DNA from: Ulota crispa
Lineage: Eukaryota; Streptophyta; Bryopsida; Orthotrichales; Orthotrichaceae
Direction of reading: 5' to 3'
Length of the DNA: 64,000 bases
NCBI GenBank assembly: GCA_963920765.1
Contig: OY987250.1
Span: 4,526,001 to 4,590,000 of the forward strand
The notes beneath the pieces are model-generated. The model worked only from the letters and a program-made list of their open reading frames with translations, did not search any database and was not told the DNA's origin. The translations under genes and the position numbers were made by a program. Position 1 is the stretch's first letter; each line of letters starts with the position of its first letter. Positions 22,855 through 34,639 of the stretch are shown one piece after another.

Positions 22855-23332
22855 GCAAATATCGTTAAATTGGGAAAAACGGAGGTACCATTTTGTACTC
22901 TACCTTAATCTGTGAAGGGCCCAAACATCCTTTGCAGCCGTATGTATGGCTGTATGTACAGTTGTATTTGAGTTGCTATGAGGGCTTTCCAAAAAAAATT
23001 ATGCACCCAACATCATGCAACCCTCAATATGTATGGTTGTAACACTTAATTTTCAATTGATTCAAACTTTTGAATATTGGTTGCAATCGTATTTGGTATC
23101 GTAGCTCTAGAGCCCAAGGGCCCTTTAAGGGTTAAACCCAAAAAGCCACCTTAAACCAAATTCAAAGGTATCAAATTCAGTCTGAGCCACTCAAATTTTT
23201 TCCCTCGCAAATTCCTCTTCTCAGGTGAAGGCACAAGTACCAAAAAAAACTCTATGAGCTCGATTTTAGGTGATCACCTTAAACCTTCAGAAGTCCTAAA
23301 ATGTACTGTTTTTCCCAATTTAATAAATAATA
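22855..23332. mobile_element. M1-clan MITE (copy e) with an internal insertion
   Basis: ATCGTTAAATTGGGAAAAAC to TTTTTCCCAATTTAATAAAT. The interior (AACCCAAAAAGCCACCTTAA, then TTTTTTCCCTCGCAAATTCC) is the common M1 core. About 200 bp with AAGGGCCC / GGGCCCTT ends (about 22915-23115) interrupts it. Confidence 0.65.
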
Positions 23333-23866
23333 CATTTAGGACAGACATCAACATAGCGTGGAACAAATAGGTCCTGTTCTTGGCTTCTTGGGTAATAAAG
23401 AACGTATTTTTGGAAGATACATATCTCATTTCATTGGAAAACAGTCAAGTGCGCACTTGACAAAAAAGGACCAGAATTCCCAAAATGTTCAAAAGTTCCC
23501 AATCTAATGAATATGACATTCATCACTCCCATGACGTGATACAATAGCACAATTGCACTAGACAATGCCCAACTTACAAGTAATGTATAATACCCAAAAG
23601 AAAGAGTACATAAGTCCCTCTCATGGCATCCATAAAAGTTGGTATAACAAAGAACATAATTGGCATTTTATCCTCAGATATTTTGTATGTGGTCCTTGTG
23701 CAATCATGATCAAGCCTATCAAAGTTTAGTTATTAGAAACCAAAATCCTATTTTTGGTAAATGGTTTGGTGTCAAAATCATAATTTTACAAGAAACTGAG
23801 AAAGTTGATTTAAAAACATTGGTGATGAATTTTTGAGATTTGGTTGCATGGATATATAGGAGACAA

Positions 23867-24225
23867 TCATGGTTGTTACATTGGGCTGCCTGTCCACCTG
23901 CCCACTCATATGCCCGAAATGTCCGATTGAGGTCATGGTCCGTCTAGTGAATTGACTTTAAAAAATGGTCCAAAATGATAAAAAAAAATCTTACTTTGTA
24001 CATGCTAGTGACACTCATTGTTGCCAACATGAAGTCAAAACGTGGATTCAAAGCCATATCACGTAATAAAAATGAAAATTTATAATTTGATTCTTCCATT
24101 TTTAGGTCAAAAACCCTAAAAATGCCCTAATCCACCTGTTTAGTTTGATTTCTCCGCTTGTGTTATCTAATTTATCTGCCCGTCCGTGCTGTCCTACAAC
24201 CTCTACTTGCCCAAAGTAACAACCC
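23867..24225. mobile_element. M3 MITE (copy 2, reverse of copy 1)
   Basis: CATGGTTGTTACATTGGGC to GCCCAAAGTAACAACC. The interior is the reverse complement of 20767-21130. Confidence 0.75.
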
Positions 24226-24985
24226 TTGGAGACTTCCATATGCACATCTTTGTTTCAAACAAACATTTCCAAGAAGTTTCAAAATTCCTTCTACAAAGAT
24301 TTTAATGTTAGGGTGATCATGAGTCATGACCAAATTTAGTAAAATATATATTTATTTATGAAAACTATTTTTTGTTATTTGACACATACATGATTAAGTT
24401 TGTACCTTCAAACATGATGATATGTTTATTTTACCAAAAACTAATTTATTTATAGTAAAAACTTCTTTGAATCCCATAAAAACTTGTGTACTCTTTCTTT
24501 AGGATACTATACAATGCCCTACCAAAAAGATTGTTGCATCTCCAAATTTTCACCTTTTTTGAAATCATTTTTGACAACAAACATAGCCAACACATTATTT
24601 TTTGATTTTGACAAGTTGCTTATTGGGAATTATCATGGTATTGATGTTAGTAGTAATATTGGTTTGATGTATGTATCTTTGAATTAAAAGCTCCTCAAAT
24701 CCATGAGAGCAAGGTGATAAAAAAGAAAAATGCAACAATCTTTTTGGTAGGACTAGGCCACTGTACATTCACGAGGAACAAAATGCTTTCTACCTAAAAA
24801 CCCATGCCAGGACGAGTTCAGAACCTCCAAATTCTAAACCAATTGGGTCTTCAGTCCCATTTCATCATTATTCAGTCATTCAGTGTTGATGACAAAGCCT
24901 GATAATTATACAGTCAAGTTCCAAAGCCTGATATATAGTCAAGTTCCATGCTACTCCAAAACAGTAAATATGGCCTTCGTGATGA
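24226..24985. other. 3' flank of the ferric reductase gene
   Basis: The part next to 24985 is the expected 3' UTR of the minus-strand gene. The plus ORF at 24484-24687 shows no family motif and is not called. Confidence 0.4.
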
Positions 24986-27900
24986 TCAGAGATCAAAGCT
25001 AACAGAGTGGTAGTGGAATTGGGTGACACTGCCGGTCCACAACTGATTGAAGTTCAACGACCGGCACTGCTCCGCCACTGATTCTGCCATTGCCTCCGGC
25101 CCACACACCAGCACTCCCACTTCCGCACCTCCAAAGTCGTCATGCATCCGGCGAATCTCAGTCATGAGCTCTGTAAACACCACCCACAATCACAAACCAA
25201 ATCAATCAATATATCATGCACTCAACTTTAAAAAGTCAAAACCTGAACCAGCCATGGATGGGAAAGTGACACAAATTCACAATAAGAAAAACATGTCCTA
25301 AACGACTGATTCACGAACGACTACAAATGTGTTAAATAACTGTAATCGAATCACTGTGTAGTTGTTTAGGATATTTGCAATCGTTGTGCACTAGTCATTT
25401 AGGACATATTTTTCTTATAGTGAAAGTTTCAATGCAGAATTTGAAGTAGATGGGTATCAGACTATAAGGTCGTAAGGAGGATTTGAACTCATGTCCAACA
25501 CCATGGTTACCACAAGCAAAACAATATTAAGTAGTACGTGACTGCATGCCAATCTGGAAAAAAAGTTGTATTGATATCTGGATCTTAACATTGCATGCCA
25601 GTATTTTGTTGTTGTATAAAGTTGGATTGGTTTTGGGGTAGTGTGAGAGATTGTACCTGGGAAGTTAGGGCGACTGCCCACGGCAATAGTGCTACGATCC
25701 AGAAGAGTCTCCAGACGACCAGTCTCCTCAACGTCATCCTTGCCATGGACGTGATGCAGTTCACGACCTTGATCAACAGGACCATTCCCGCCAGCAGCTT
25801 TTTTAGCTGCGAATCTGGTTGCAAGTGCGGCACCGAACACAACAGCACCTCCGAAGATAACCACACCGATGATTATCGTCAACAAAAACAGAAGAGCCTC
25901 GTAATACCCAGCCAGTTCTCTGTCGTAGGTCACAGTGTCTGTATTTGGAAGGTAAACATACACACGGAAAAGCGCTGAGAACAGCACCACCCCAAGACAC
26001 GAGGCAATTATCATCCCTGCCATGAACACAAGATTACTCCCGCTGCCACCTCGGTCAACTCCTGGCCCATGACCAGTCGACGGCGCCATCACACCATGGC
26101 CATAACTCATCGGCACTCCATTCACGGCCGAAGTTTTAGCTTGTAACTCCATCTCTGGAGAGTTCGATAGCGCGAGCTTTACAGTGTCAGCCCCGCCAGT
26201 TTCAGAGGTGAGGTAGATCTTAACGTTAATCCGGAGCTCGGAATCATTAGATCCATATTTGTGAAAGATTCTAGCCGGGTCACAAAACAGGTCCTTGAAA
26301 GCCTGCAGTTCGGACGTCTTTCGTACACACCAGATCAAGTCCACGGTAGTAGGCAATCCGACCTGATCCATCTGGTGCCGGTAGAGAATGTCCTGGATGA
26401 TGGCCATGAACGGGGTGATCCCAATCCCGCCAGCGACAAGGAACAGATGCTTGTACCGGAGGAAGAAGTTGGATTCGTGGCCATAGGGACCTTCAGTGAA
26501 CAGGTTCATGGATAACGGACACCGGCCACCGGGTACAGTACTGTTCTGCTCGATGTTCGTGCGCAGGCTTTTCGTCCAGTCCCCGAGTGGTTTGATCAAA
26601 ATGCACATGCTGTTGGTGTTATCCAACGGTGTTGATGCCGTGCTGAATGGATGCCACTCTAAACGTGCTAATCTGCGTGTGTTGAGGAACATGAAGCTCA
26701 TGGCGTTGTATGAGAGGCCTGGTGATACCGGGAGGTACAATTCTATTATGCCGGATGGGAGTACTCTCCCTGTGATCCCCTTCGCGGCTCTTCTTGACTG
26801 GAGGAACCGGAGGAACCGGTCGATGAAGAATAGCAGCGATCCTCCGAGAAAATAGCCTGTTAGTCCAGGGCCCAGGTGGAAGACTGCGCAGGTGAAGAAG
26901 ATAAGGTAAAACTGGTGGATGCCGAAGAAGATGTTGAAGAAGCGCCGTCGGGTGTACGACAGGGATGTTGGCCACATCATCAGGCCTGCTAGTAATGCTA
27001 TCAATCCTGGCAGGTTGGCTACTCCTGTTCTTTGCCATTTGTGGAACTGCCAACAATCAACAGTATCACAGTTCCAGTCAGCTTTGCACACTTCTCCCTC
27101 TGTCCCTCTAGAAAAACTCCAAGTCAAACACATTTCTTGTCACTACAAAGGAACAGTGTCAATTTGGACATTTTTAGTCAATTCAACGTGTCAATTTGGA
27201 CAATTATTCTGACTTGAATGTGTTATCCGTTAAATTGGGAAAAACAACACATTTTGGGATTTTTGAAGGTTTTAGGTGACCACCTAAAACTGAGCTCATA
27301 GCATTTATTTTGGTACACATGCCCTCACCTGAGAGGAAGAATTTGCGAGGGAAAAAAACTTAGTGGCTGAGACTAAATTGGATACCTTTGAATTTGGTTT
27401 AAGGTGACTTTTTGGGTTTAAGGTGGAGTACAAAATGGTACCTCCATTTTTCCCAATTTAACGAATAACATGTTCTTGTTGTTTGTACCACTAAAAAGCT
27501 CACTAAAAAGCTCGCTTTTGCTGAATTGAAACTCTAAGAAAGAGTTTGCCATGCTCAATGATCTCATAGGGGCAAGCTGAGCAATTAGAGAGCATTGATT
27601 TCCTCTCCTAGCAAGCTTGGCCTTGCCCATAACTTATAAGGTACCATTGTTGCTACTAATCTTTAAATCATCAATAATGAAGAGTTGGGCATCATGCACA
27701 TATATGGTACTTTTTGCATGAAATTTGGGTGCCAAAACGGCAACTTCAAAGCAAAGCAGGAGATTTCACATACATTTGGTAGATGATATTTGGATTCTAG
27801 AATGCATGTGTCACTAGCACAAAGACCAAAAAAAAAATTAATAAGTACTTTGAGAGGAAGCTTTTTGGACGTTTTTAGAGGGACAGACAGACAGAGGGAG

Positions 27901-29731
27901 TAATAGGCATGTAAGATCCTAATTAAGCTGATTCTGTCTCAGTCTTCAACTCACGACCGGTGTTGTTAACCGCAGCTTGTGTGTTTTCACTGTTCTAATT
28001 CACGAAACATGACACAAAAACAGCCATAAAAGAGTGAAAGAGCAAAAGATCGACCGATTAGATTGAATTATCTAGCATACGCACTTCAACAGTGGTTCAG
28101 GTACGGTGTGATTAGGATTAAGTACTATTTAGTTGTTACTGACCAGGTGGAACTCGTCCTGAACACCGTAATAGGTGCCGTAAGAAAGTCCGTGAGCCGT
28201 GAGGAGAAGCATGGTCCAGTGGCCAATCCAGATGTGATGCTTCACGGCGTGCTCGAAAGGGATGTCGATCAACTTGAGAATCGGAGAGCCCCTTGCAACA
28301 GGCACCCACAACAACGCCAAAGGCACCAATGTACAATATCCAAGCATCACGGACACAAACTCGAATTTCTGCATTTGCCTGTATCCATTAATCATAATTC
28401 AAAGTGAAAAACTAAAACATAGAATAAAAACCAGTAAAGTGTGAGAAACATTCATTGTTAAAAAGCGCAAAAAAAAAAAAAAAAAAAAAAACAGTATTTC
28501 AGGGAGTACTTACTTGGTCATTTTCGGATAAAGTTTCAAGTCATATCCACTTTTGCCTGCATCGATAAGCTTGAACCTTGCGATTAAATACTTGAAAAAA
28601 ATCCAGAGAGTGACAAACACCACCATGCCAAAGGCCACGATATCGATGGCTGTCATCATGCCCAAAGGTCCACGCACCACCAGTGGCTGCGTCCACAAAC
28701 CGTGATACGCTCGTTTCAACCATCCTAACCTTTGCTTCCTTGCCGTGATTCTGCAAAAAACATCGTTCAACAGTACTCGACGTAAGCGAAACTAAACCAA
28801 TCATTCAATCTACAAAATAACGGTCATAGTCAAGATCAGATGATTCTAAACTATTAACTAGCTTCAGGATTGGATGCTTTTGCAAAACCAAGCATTTCAG
28901 CCACAAACCTGGGAGGATAGGCTTTGTCAAGTTCAAGAGTCGCGCATGCTAGTAACGCCAACACCACAAACGGACCTGTCATCATTAATAAGGACACACC
29001 TGCAGACAAAAGCGAGAAACCAGTAAGTACGTCAAGTTCGTCAAACTCATCACTTCAACTAATCAGAAAACTATAACATAAAAAATGAATGGCAGAAACA
29101 TGCAGTATGGAAGTGGAAGCACCAATTAATTTCCATGAGATATCAGCAGGTGAATGTTAATTAGCGACCTGCAACTCTATTGTCTAAGTTCGTATACACT
29201 GATTAGGCTAACAGGTTGACGAAACAGAGAAAGACTTGGACTTCTCAATGAGAGCTCTAAAAGTAATGACTTCTAGTGTTGAGTTGTGATCATAACAAGT
29301 TGCACACCCCGGTTCTATCATGTTGTGAAAAAGTGACAGAAACAACATCTGACTGTTGATTTTGAAGAGTTTTTTCAGTAGAAGGATTGCTGCTACAAAC
29401 ACTAGTGCGAGGCGAGTGACGAAAACTGCATGATAGAGAGGTTTTATTAGTGAGAATTGCAGAACTTAAGATGTGCTCAAGACTGCTACTTACCGAGGTA
29501 GCCCCCCCACTGCTTGTTGTTTTCGAACTTATCGTTTATTTTGCCGTAAAAAATTTTGCCATCATGGAGGGGCTTGATAATCCACACCATAGCATAGAAT
29601 GCCACGGTCAACCACGCACACACCCATATGACGTTCTTGATTGCTCGGACCCAGCTCGGTGGTGCGGCTGGTGCACGTCGAGATGAGAGCTCAGACTTCA
29701 TGCCTTTGGCTGCTGTTGCTGTTGCTGCCAT
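24986..29731 (-). CDS. FRO: ferric-chelate reductase (FRO-type flavocytochrome)
   Basis: Six exons on the minus strand: 29494-29731, 28909-28999, 28514-28750, 28144-28378, 25657-27097, 24986-25170; all junctions keep phase and sum to 809 codons with TGA. Start is the ATG at 29731; no better upstream ATG is in frame. An N-terminal membrane helix lies near residues 34-52. The ferric-reductase core has two heme pairs, H237/H251 (in HIWIGH and AHGL, 13 residues between) and H328/H341. The FAD motif HPFSTAST is at 416-423, GPYG at 470-473, the NADPH motif VAGGIGITPF at 488-497 and CGPEAM at 770-775. Two more helices (about 623-650 and 667-695) lie between the nucleotide motifs, as in plant FROs. 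The family moves electrons from cytosolic NADPH through FAD and heme to reduce Fe(III) or Cu(II) outside the membrane. Somewhat longer than typical FROs (700-760). Confidence 0.93.
25278..25422. mobile_element. CACTA-type MITE in the last FRO intron
   Basis: CACAATAAGAAAAACATGTC at the left and GACATATTTTTCTTATAGTG at the right are inverted, with CACTA-like ends; 145 bp. It lies in intron 5 (25171-25656). A fragment with the same right end is at 52010-52041. Confidence 0.65.
27220..27472. mobile_element. M1-clan MITE (copy f) in FRO intron 4
   Basis: TTATCCGTTAAATTGGGAAA to TTTTTCCCAATTTAACGAAT; the core (TTGCGAGGGAAAAAA, then TTTGGGTTTAAGGTGGAG) is the reverse of the plus-oriented copies. 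Closest relative by eye: 61971-62226. Confidence 0.75.
28469..28491 (+). repeat. A23 homopolymer
   Basis: Lies in FRO intron 3, reading as T23 on the coding strand. Confidence 0.9.
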
Positions 29732-29914
29732 TGCTGCGACGTAACGTTTGGATGTTCGAAGCAAAAATAATCTCACTACATCTTTTTAGAGCAGGCAAAT
29801 CCTGGGTACACTAATTCGTCCTCACCAAACACTTCGTGATGAAACTCCAACAAAAAGAAACTGCAGGAGTTGTGTGTCACCGAACATGGTTTGAGTCGAG
29901 GGGTCCTTTATATA
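29732..29914 (-). promoter_or_regulatory. FRO core promoter and 5' leader
   Basis: A strong TATA box (TATATAAAG on the minus strand, plus 29906-29914) predicts transcription start near 29880, giving a leader of about 150 nt. A short upstream ORF may open at 29887 (22 codons, MFGDTQ onward) if transcription starts before it. Confidence 0.6.
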
Positions 29915-30105
29915 CACTTGATAATCAGCCTTTGAGATTTTTCCATTTTTATATATTTTTACTTCCTTTCCAAGAGCCACTTGAGCACCACCGCTTGTAG
30001 CAACATTCATTGCTTGCGAGAAAAATGCCAACTTGAGGAGTCAGTGAGTGTTGTAGTATTAAAAGGCAGAGATTCCAAAACAGTCCAATGGAAAGATCCC
30101 GTGCG

Positions 30106-30522
30106 CTACTACAGAAGGCATCCATTGCAACAGAAGAGAAACACTTTTGCAATGATTTTGCAATGCATTGATGTGGAACATAACTTGGTTTGGACCTCAC
30201 TATATTACTAATGCGTTGCAAAAATGTTGTTAATCAAATGCAAAAGTGTTGACTAGTGAATCCATGCCATTGTGTTTCAAAATTGTTGCAAATCTATTGA
30301 TTTACAATTGCAGAGGAAGTTCAAAATCATTACTGTTTTAGTGCAAACACAATGCAATATTGTAACAAACTATTGCAAATGCCACACTAACTTTATAAAT
30401 GTAGTATCAATTCAATTATAGTGCAAAACTGTATCCAAACTATTGCAAAATCGTTGAAATTTTTTTTGTGAATATTGCAAAACTATTGCAAAAACTGTTG
30501 CAAACATTGCATTGTGTTGTAG
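30106..30522. mobile_element. TTGCAA-rich element upstream of FRO
   Basis: Left end CTACTACAGAAGGC, then CATTGCAAC; right end GTTGCAAACATTGCATTGTG, then TTGTAG. The reversed right end reads CTACAACACAATGCAA, so the ends are imperfectly inverted and CACTA-like. The interior repeats the word TTGCAAA many times on both strands. Confidence 0.55.
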
Positions 30523-31526
30523 GGCCACTTTCCGAAATGGATTCATGAGTCATGACATGGCAACTTGTGAAGATTACATGGATTCTTTTGACAGCTTTTT
30601 TAGGAGGTAAATTGAGGTGTTTGGATTGAAAGATTCCATCTGCTAAGCTAATTTAGCACCTGCTTTGAGTTTGATCTGATCCCACAGGACTGTTCTAGTA
30701 TCTGCGAATCTACACTCGAGCATCTTTACGACGTGCTTTTTTAATGACGTTTCGGTATTTCCTGTAAACTTGTCGTTGTCAGAGATACACTTGTCTCACT
30801 TTCAGACTGTTGAGACACCAGGTGCTAGAAACACAGATATTTGAGGGTGCAACTGTCTAACTATAAAAAGATACACTCACAAATAAGCCATGATTAACTA
30901 AATATGTGTTATTAGTGAAATTATGGACTGTCTGTACTTGAATATCTGGACTTTGGAGATCTCCCCATGTTTCAAATTCTTGCATATATTGTGTCAACTT
31001 GTGTGATTTGAGTACACCTCTAATCTCTTGATGTTGTGCACGTATTTCTCAAGGATTTAAAAAAAAAATGGATTATTACTCATGCATTTGGGAATTGGGA
31101 TAGCCCATAAGACCATAAGTAGTTAAATATGGCATAAATGTTTGCATCATGTGGGCCCACTGGGCCCATGCTGTCCGTGCCGCATGAGCCACAGTAATCA
31201 TGGCATATTGTTAATTTAACAAATCCTATGTTTTAGAAAACATGAGAGGCTAAAGCATGTAGATGTCGGGCTTGCTTTTGAAGCAAATCAAATTATGGTC
31301 TTAGAAGGATCCATACATAATCACGTAAGATTTCATTTTTGCAAAAAAAAATCTAATAAATTGATGTCAACTCTCAGAGTCTTGTACAAAGTCATGAAGC
31401 ATACTACAAGTCTACAAAGCTGCAATAAAGCTACTCACAAAATCACATAGTATTCATCAAGGATTAAAAATGGTAGTAGAAGTGTAGAACTTGACAACAA
31501 CATCAAATAGCTACAAAGGTTGAATT
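30523..31526. other. no gene seen
   Basis: Ordinary AT-rich spacer; nothing recognisable on either strand. Confidence 0.5.
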
Positions 31527-31784
31527 AACACCATATTTGTTATAATGAGAGAATGAGGACTTCTCAAAATAAACATTCAAATGAGAGTTTTTAGCTCAAA
31601 TTGAGTTAAATTGACATAAAAAATTTCAATTTTAGGTCAAATCTGAAAAAATTTATGTCAATTCAGCTCAATTGACCATTTTCCTTTTGTTGAAGTGCCC
31701 TAAAATTTTGTAATTTCAAGTTGTATTTCCTTTAAATTACTCTCATTTCACTGGAAAACTCTCATTACAACAAATATGGTGTTA
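31527..31784. mobile_element. M1-clan MITE (copy g)
   Basis: AACACCATATTTGTTATAAT and ATTACAACAAATATGGTGTT. The interior (AATTGACATAAAA, then TTTAGGTCAAATCTGAAAA) belongs with copies l and o (36186 and 42299), a different interior from copies i or j. Confidence 0.7.
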
Positions 31785-31854
31785 ATTTTCTAATATTTTG
31801 CAACTTGGAATTTTCCCAATTTATTAAATATCCCTACTATTTTGAATTTCTGAT

Positions 31855-31987
31855 AACCTCATGTTTGTTAATTTGGGAAGAGACCCTAATTTTGGGAGTT
31901 CAAGGTGACCACCTTAAACCGAGCTCTAGGTGTAAGGTAAATACAACTTGGGAATCTGGTTTTCCCAATTTAATGAATATGGCGTTT
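31855..31987. mobile_element. M1-clan MITE (copy h), short form, 133 bp
   Basis: GTTTGTTAATTTGGGAAG to TTTTCCCAATTTAATGAATA, enclosing AAGGTGACCACCTTAAACCG. Confidence 0.65.
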
Positions 31988-32013
31988 GATGCTTACATAA
32001 CAAAATAAGGTTG

Positions 32014-32328
32014 AAACACCATATTTGTTAATTTGGAAAAAATAGGTGTTCCACTTTATACTCCATGCACCTTAAACCCAAAAAGTTACCTTAAACTAGA
32101 TTCAAAGGTATCAAATTTAATCTGAGGCTTTGAACCACGAAGATTTTTTCCCTCACAAATCCCTCCTCTTAGGCCTTAGCCAAGTGTCCAAGTCTTAGGT
32201 GAGGACATGTGTACAAAAAAACACTACAAGCTAGGTTTTAGGAGACCTCCTAAAACTTTCACCTCAAAATTTGAAAATCCCAAAATGTATGATTTTTTAT
32301 TTTTCCCAAATTAACAAATATGGTGTTT
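32014..32328. mobile_element. M1-clan MITE (copy i), full core
   Basis: AAACACCATATTTGTTAATT to AAATTAACAAATATGGTGTT. The core has CTTAAACCCAAAAAGTTACC, TTTTTTCCCTCACAAATCCC and GAGGACATGTGTAC. Confidence 0.8.
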
Positions 32329-32749
32329 TGACCTTTGTAAAAAAATGCTTGAATAATGTCAAGAGCTCGGTTTTTTTTGTATGTTTTTTAGATTCAGTTA
32401 AATGGAGTGTTTGTTTATAGTGCTTGGATATGATCAACGTTTTCTTGCGTGAGGCATTGATCTTATCCAAGCACCACTTTATTTGACATACTATATGCCT
32501 GTGGCACTGGCAACCTGAAATCTACAGAAGTTATACATTTAAGAAATCTACTGAAGTTATACTCCGTGTAAAATGTAATTGAATGTAATAAAAACTTTGA
32601 AACTTTCTATTGTGCCAATATGCAGACACATGCATGCATCTATACATGGTGAGACAATACTGTACTATCTGAATCTAAACTTTTACATGTTATTTTATTG
32701 AAAAGTCTATTGGATAAACTTTAACAATGTGCTCCCGAAGCATAAAAGA

Positions 32750-33440
32750 ACTATTACTCGGGGAGGTGGACTGCGTGCGTCGATATCGACGAGATTCCAT
32801 GACAACGCTTGAGCGGTGAAAACACGATCACCGGCACCAGCGCTCAGGAAAAGGCGCAAATACTTAAAAGAATTCAATCGAAGCGGAGTTGCAGGGATAC
32901 AAAGTGGGGATTGTAGTGCACATGGCCATTGATACGAGAGACTCGGGCGCGTGAGTGTGCAAGCCTGCCCACACGTGCAGTCGGCGACCGGACTCGCGCC
33001 GGCACACGCACCAGGCGAATCTCAAAAGGGCAGCAAATCAGTAATCCGCAACCACGCAGTACAGGCCGTGCAGGGGCAGCACTCCTGGGACCAGTTTTCC
33101 GCTTCCGAAGTACGTCGTGTTTACATGCATTGACTGAGTTTGTCAGACGTGCACAGGCAGCACCGCGGCACCAGAACGGAAAAGTAATTCTGATACTACT
33201 GTACTACTTTGACGATGCGAATCATGCGAATCATGAGATGCGATGTGATGCGATGCGGTGAGCGCCAGTGCGTGGTCGGAGGCGTCACGTACGCGCTGCA
33301 CGCAACCGCATCGTCCGAATGGGCGAGGCCTGTGTGGTTGTGTGGGCAGCGCGGAAGCCATGCAGGTGAGCACGCTCTCTCACGCCTTGCCGCTCGCTCG
33401 ATCCATTTTTCCATCCATCTACTGATCGATAGGCCAGAGA
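32750..33440. other. GC/CpG-rich island without an assigned gene
   Basis: Composition jumps well above the flanks, with many CG dinucleotides. Overlapping ORFs on both strands (longest 32929-33261, plus) share no recognisable motif and look like chance frames of GC-rich DNA. A GATGCGAATCATGCGAATCAT micro-repeat lies near 33214. It could be a promoter, a non-coding first exon or a gene fragment. Confidence 0.45.
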
Positions 33441-33557
33441 TGTACCACTAGTCGCCTTAGGCAATGTCTTGTTGGACAAGTTTTGGGGTATGGTCATTGT
33501 GTTGTCTGTCTCACGTCTGATGTTGAGCATGAGCATGAAAAGTGTTAATTATGAGTG

Positions 33558-33812
33558 AACACCATATTTGTTCAATTGGGAAAATGCGGTTTTCAAATTG
33601 AACTTCACCTTAAACCCAAAAAGTTACCTTAAACCAATCAGATTTAGTCTGAGTCAATAAGATTTTTTCCCTCGCAAATTCCTCCTCTCAGGTGAGGACA
33701 TGTGTACCAAAAAAAACGTTGCTTAAACCTAAAGCTTGATTTAAGGTGATCACCTTAAACCTGCAGAAATCCCATATTCAAACAAATTTCCCAATTTAAC
33801 AAATATGATGTA
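33558..33812. mobile_element. M1-clan MITE (copy j), full core
   Basis: AACACCATATTTGTTCAATT to CCCAATTTAACAAATATGAT, with core TTTTTTCCCTCGCAAATTCC and GGTGAGGACATGTGTACC. Confidence 0.8.
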
Positions 33813-34197
33813 AGTGACAATCTTGTTCAACAAGACCCTATTTAACACTTGACGAATTATTTGAAAATCTACTTTAGATATGACCCAAAATGTAAAATCT
33901 AATAAGTGTATATTAAATTGAGATACTTTAATAAAATGAAACATTAATATGTCAAAATTGGAAAAAAAAAGTGCTTTATTCAAAAGACAACCTTAAAATT
34001 AACTCTACTGAACAAATGGAGGGTCTCTTGTCTATCTATGACGTTAAGTTTGTCAAATTATTGCCATATTAGGGAAGACAAGGCAACTTGCCTAGTCTGT
34101 CTACATGGTATCGAGAGTATCGTCTTTTGGGGTTTCTATGTAAGCTCCCTTTACAGTAGAGCCTAGAAGCGAGAAGTCAAGTCGTGTAAAGTAAAAT

Positions 34198-34630
34198 TTC
34201 AGCCCATGAAAACTAAAGAAGTTGAGAAGACCAAAGCAATGTGGTGGCTTTACAGTTTACATTGAAATTTTTGTTTCGAGGGACAAGAAAAAGGAAAAAA
34301 TGAATCTACTGTGGGCTGTGGCAATGAAAGTGCACAATATCAGTTGGGTGGTGAGAAGTCATAAGCCATATTTATAAAATTGGGAATTTTGTAACATTTT
34401 TGGTTTAAGGTGACCACTTAAACCAAAGGTGAAGTACAACTTGGAAATCCAATTTTCTCAATTTAATGAATATGGCGTTTCATGTAACTCATATAGGGGA
34501 GCAAAACTTCCAATGAAAACTACAAAAGTTGAGAAGACCAAGCAATGTGGTTATGTGGCTTTACATTGAATTTTCTTTTCAAAGCACAAGAAAAAGAAGA
34601 AATGAGTGCATTGTGGCAATGAAAGTTTAC
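34198..34630 (+). repeat. direct duplication (34198-34335 and 34508-34630) around a MITE
   Basis: Both copies contain GTTGAGAAGACCAA, GTGGCTTTACA and GTGGCAATGAAAGT. The 34374-34480 MITE sits between them. Confidence 0.65.
34374..34480. mobile_element. M1-clan MITE (copy k), short form
   Basis: CCATATTTATAAAATTGGGA to TCAATTTAATGAATATGG; same compact class as copy h. Confidence 0.6.
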
Positions 34631-34639
34631 TATTTTTGG

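Noticed and set aside
22700..22915. 71-codon plus ORF between an E1 end and an M1 end
   Set aside because: Its 3' third is MITE sequence and it begins at a transposon border; no homology recognised.
24484..24687. 67-codon plus ORF
   Set aside because: No motif, splice partner or conserved features; likely chance.
17000..24700. Further 5' exons of the MYCBPAP-like gene
   Set aside because: Read on the minus strand; only repeats and AT-rich spacer were found.
29822..30031. A minus ORF (KIYKNGKISKADYQVYIKD region) as a first FRO exon
   Set aside because: It spans the TATA box and leader, opens from TTG, and has no usable intron to reach the first FRO exon.
32929..33536. Arg-rich ORFs in the CpG island
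   Set aside because: Overlapping frames on both strands, typical of GC-rich noncoding DNA.
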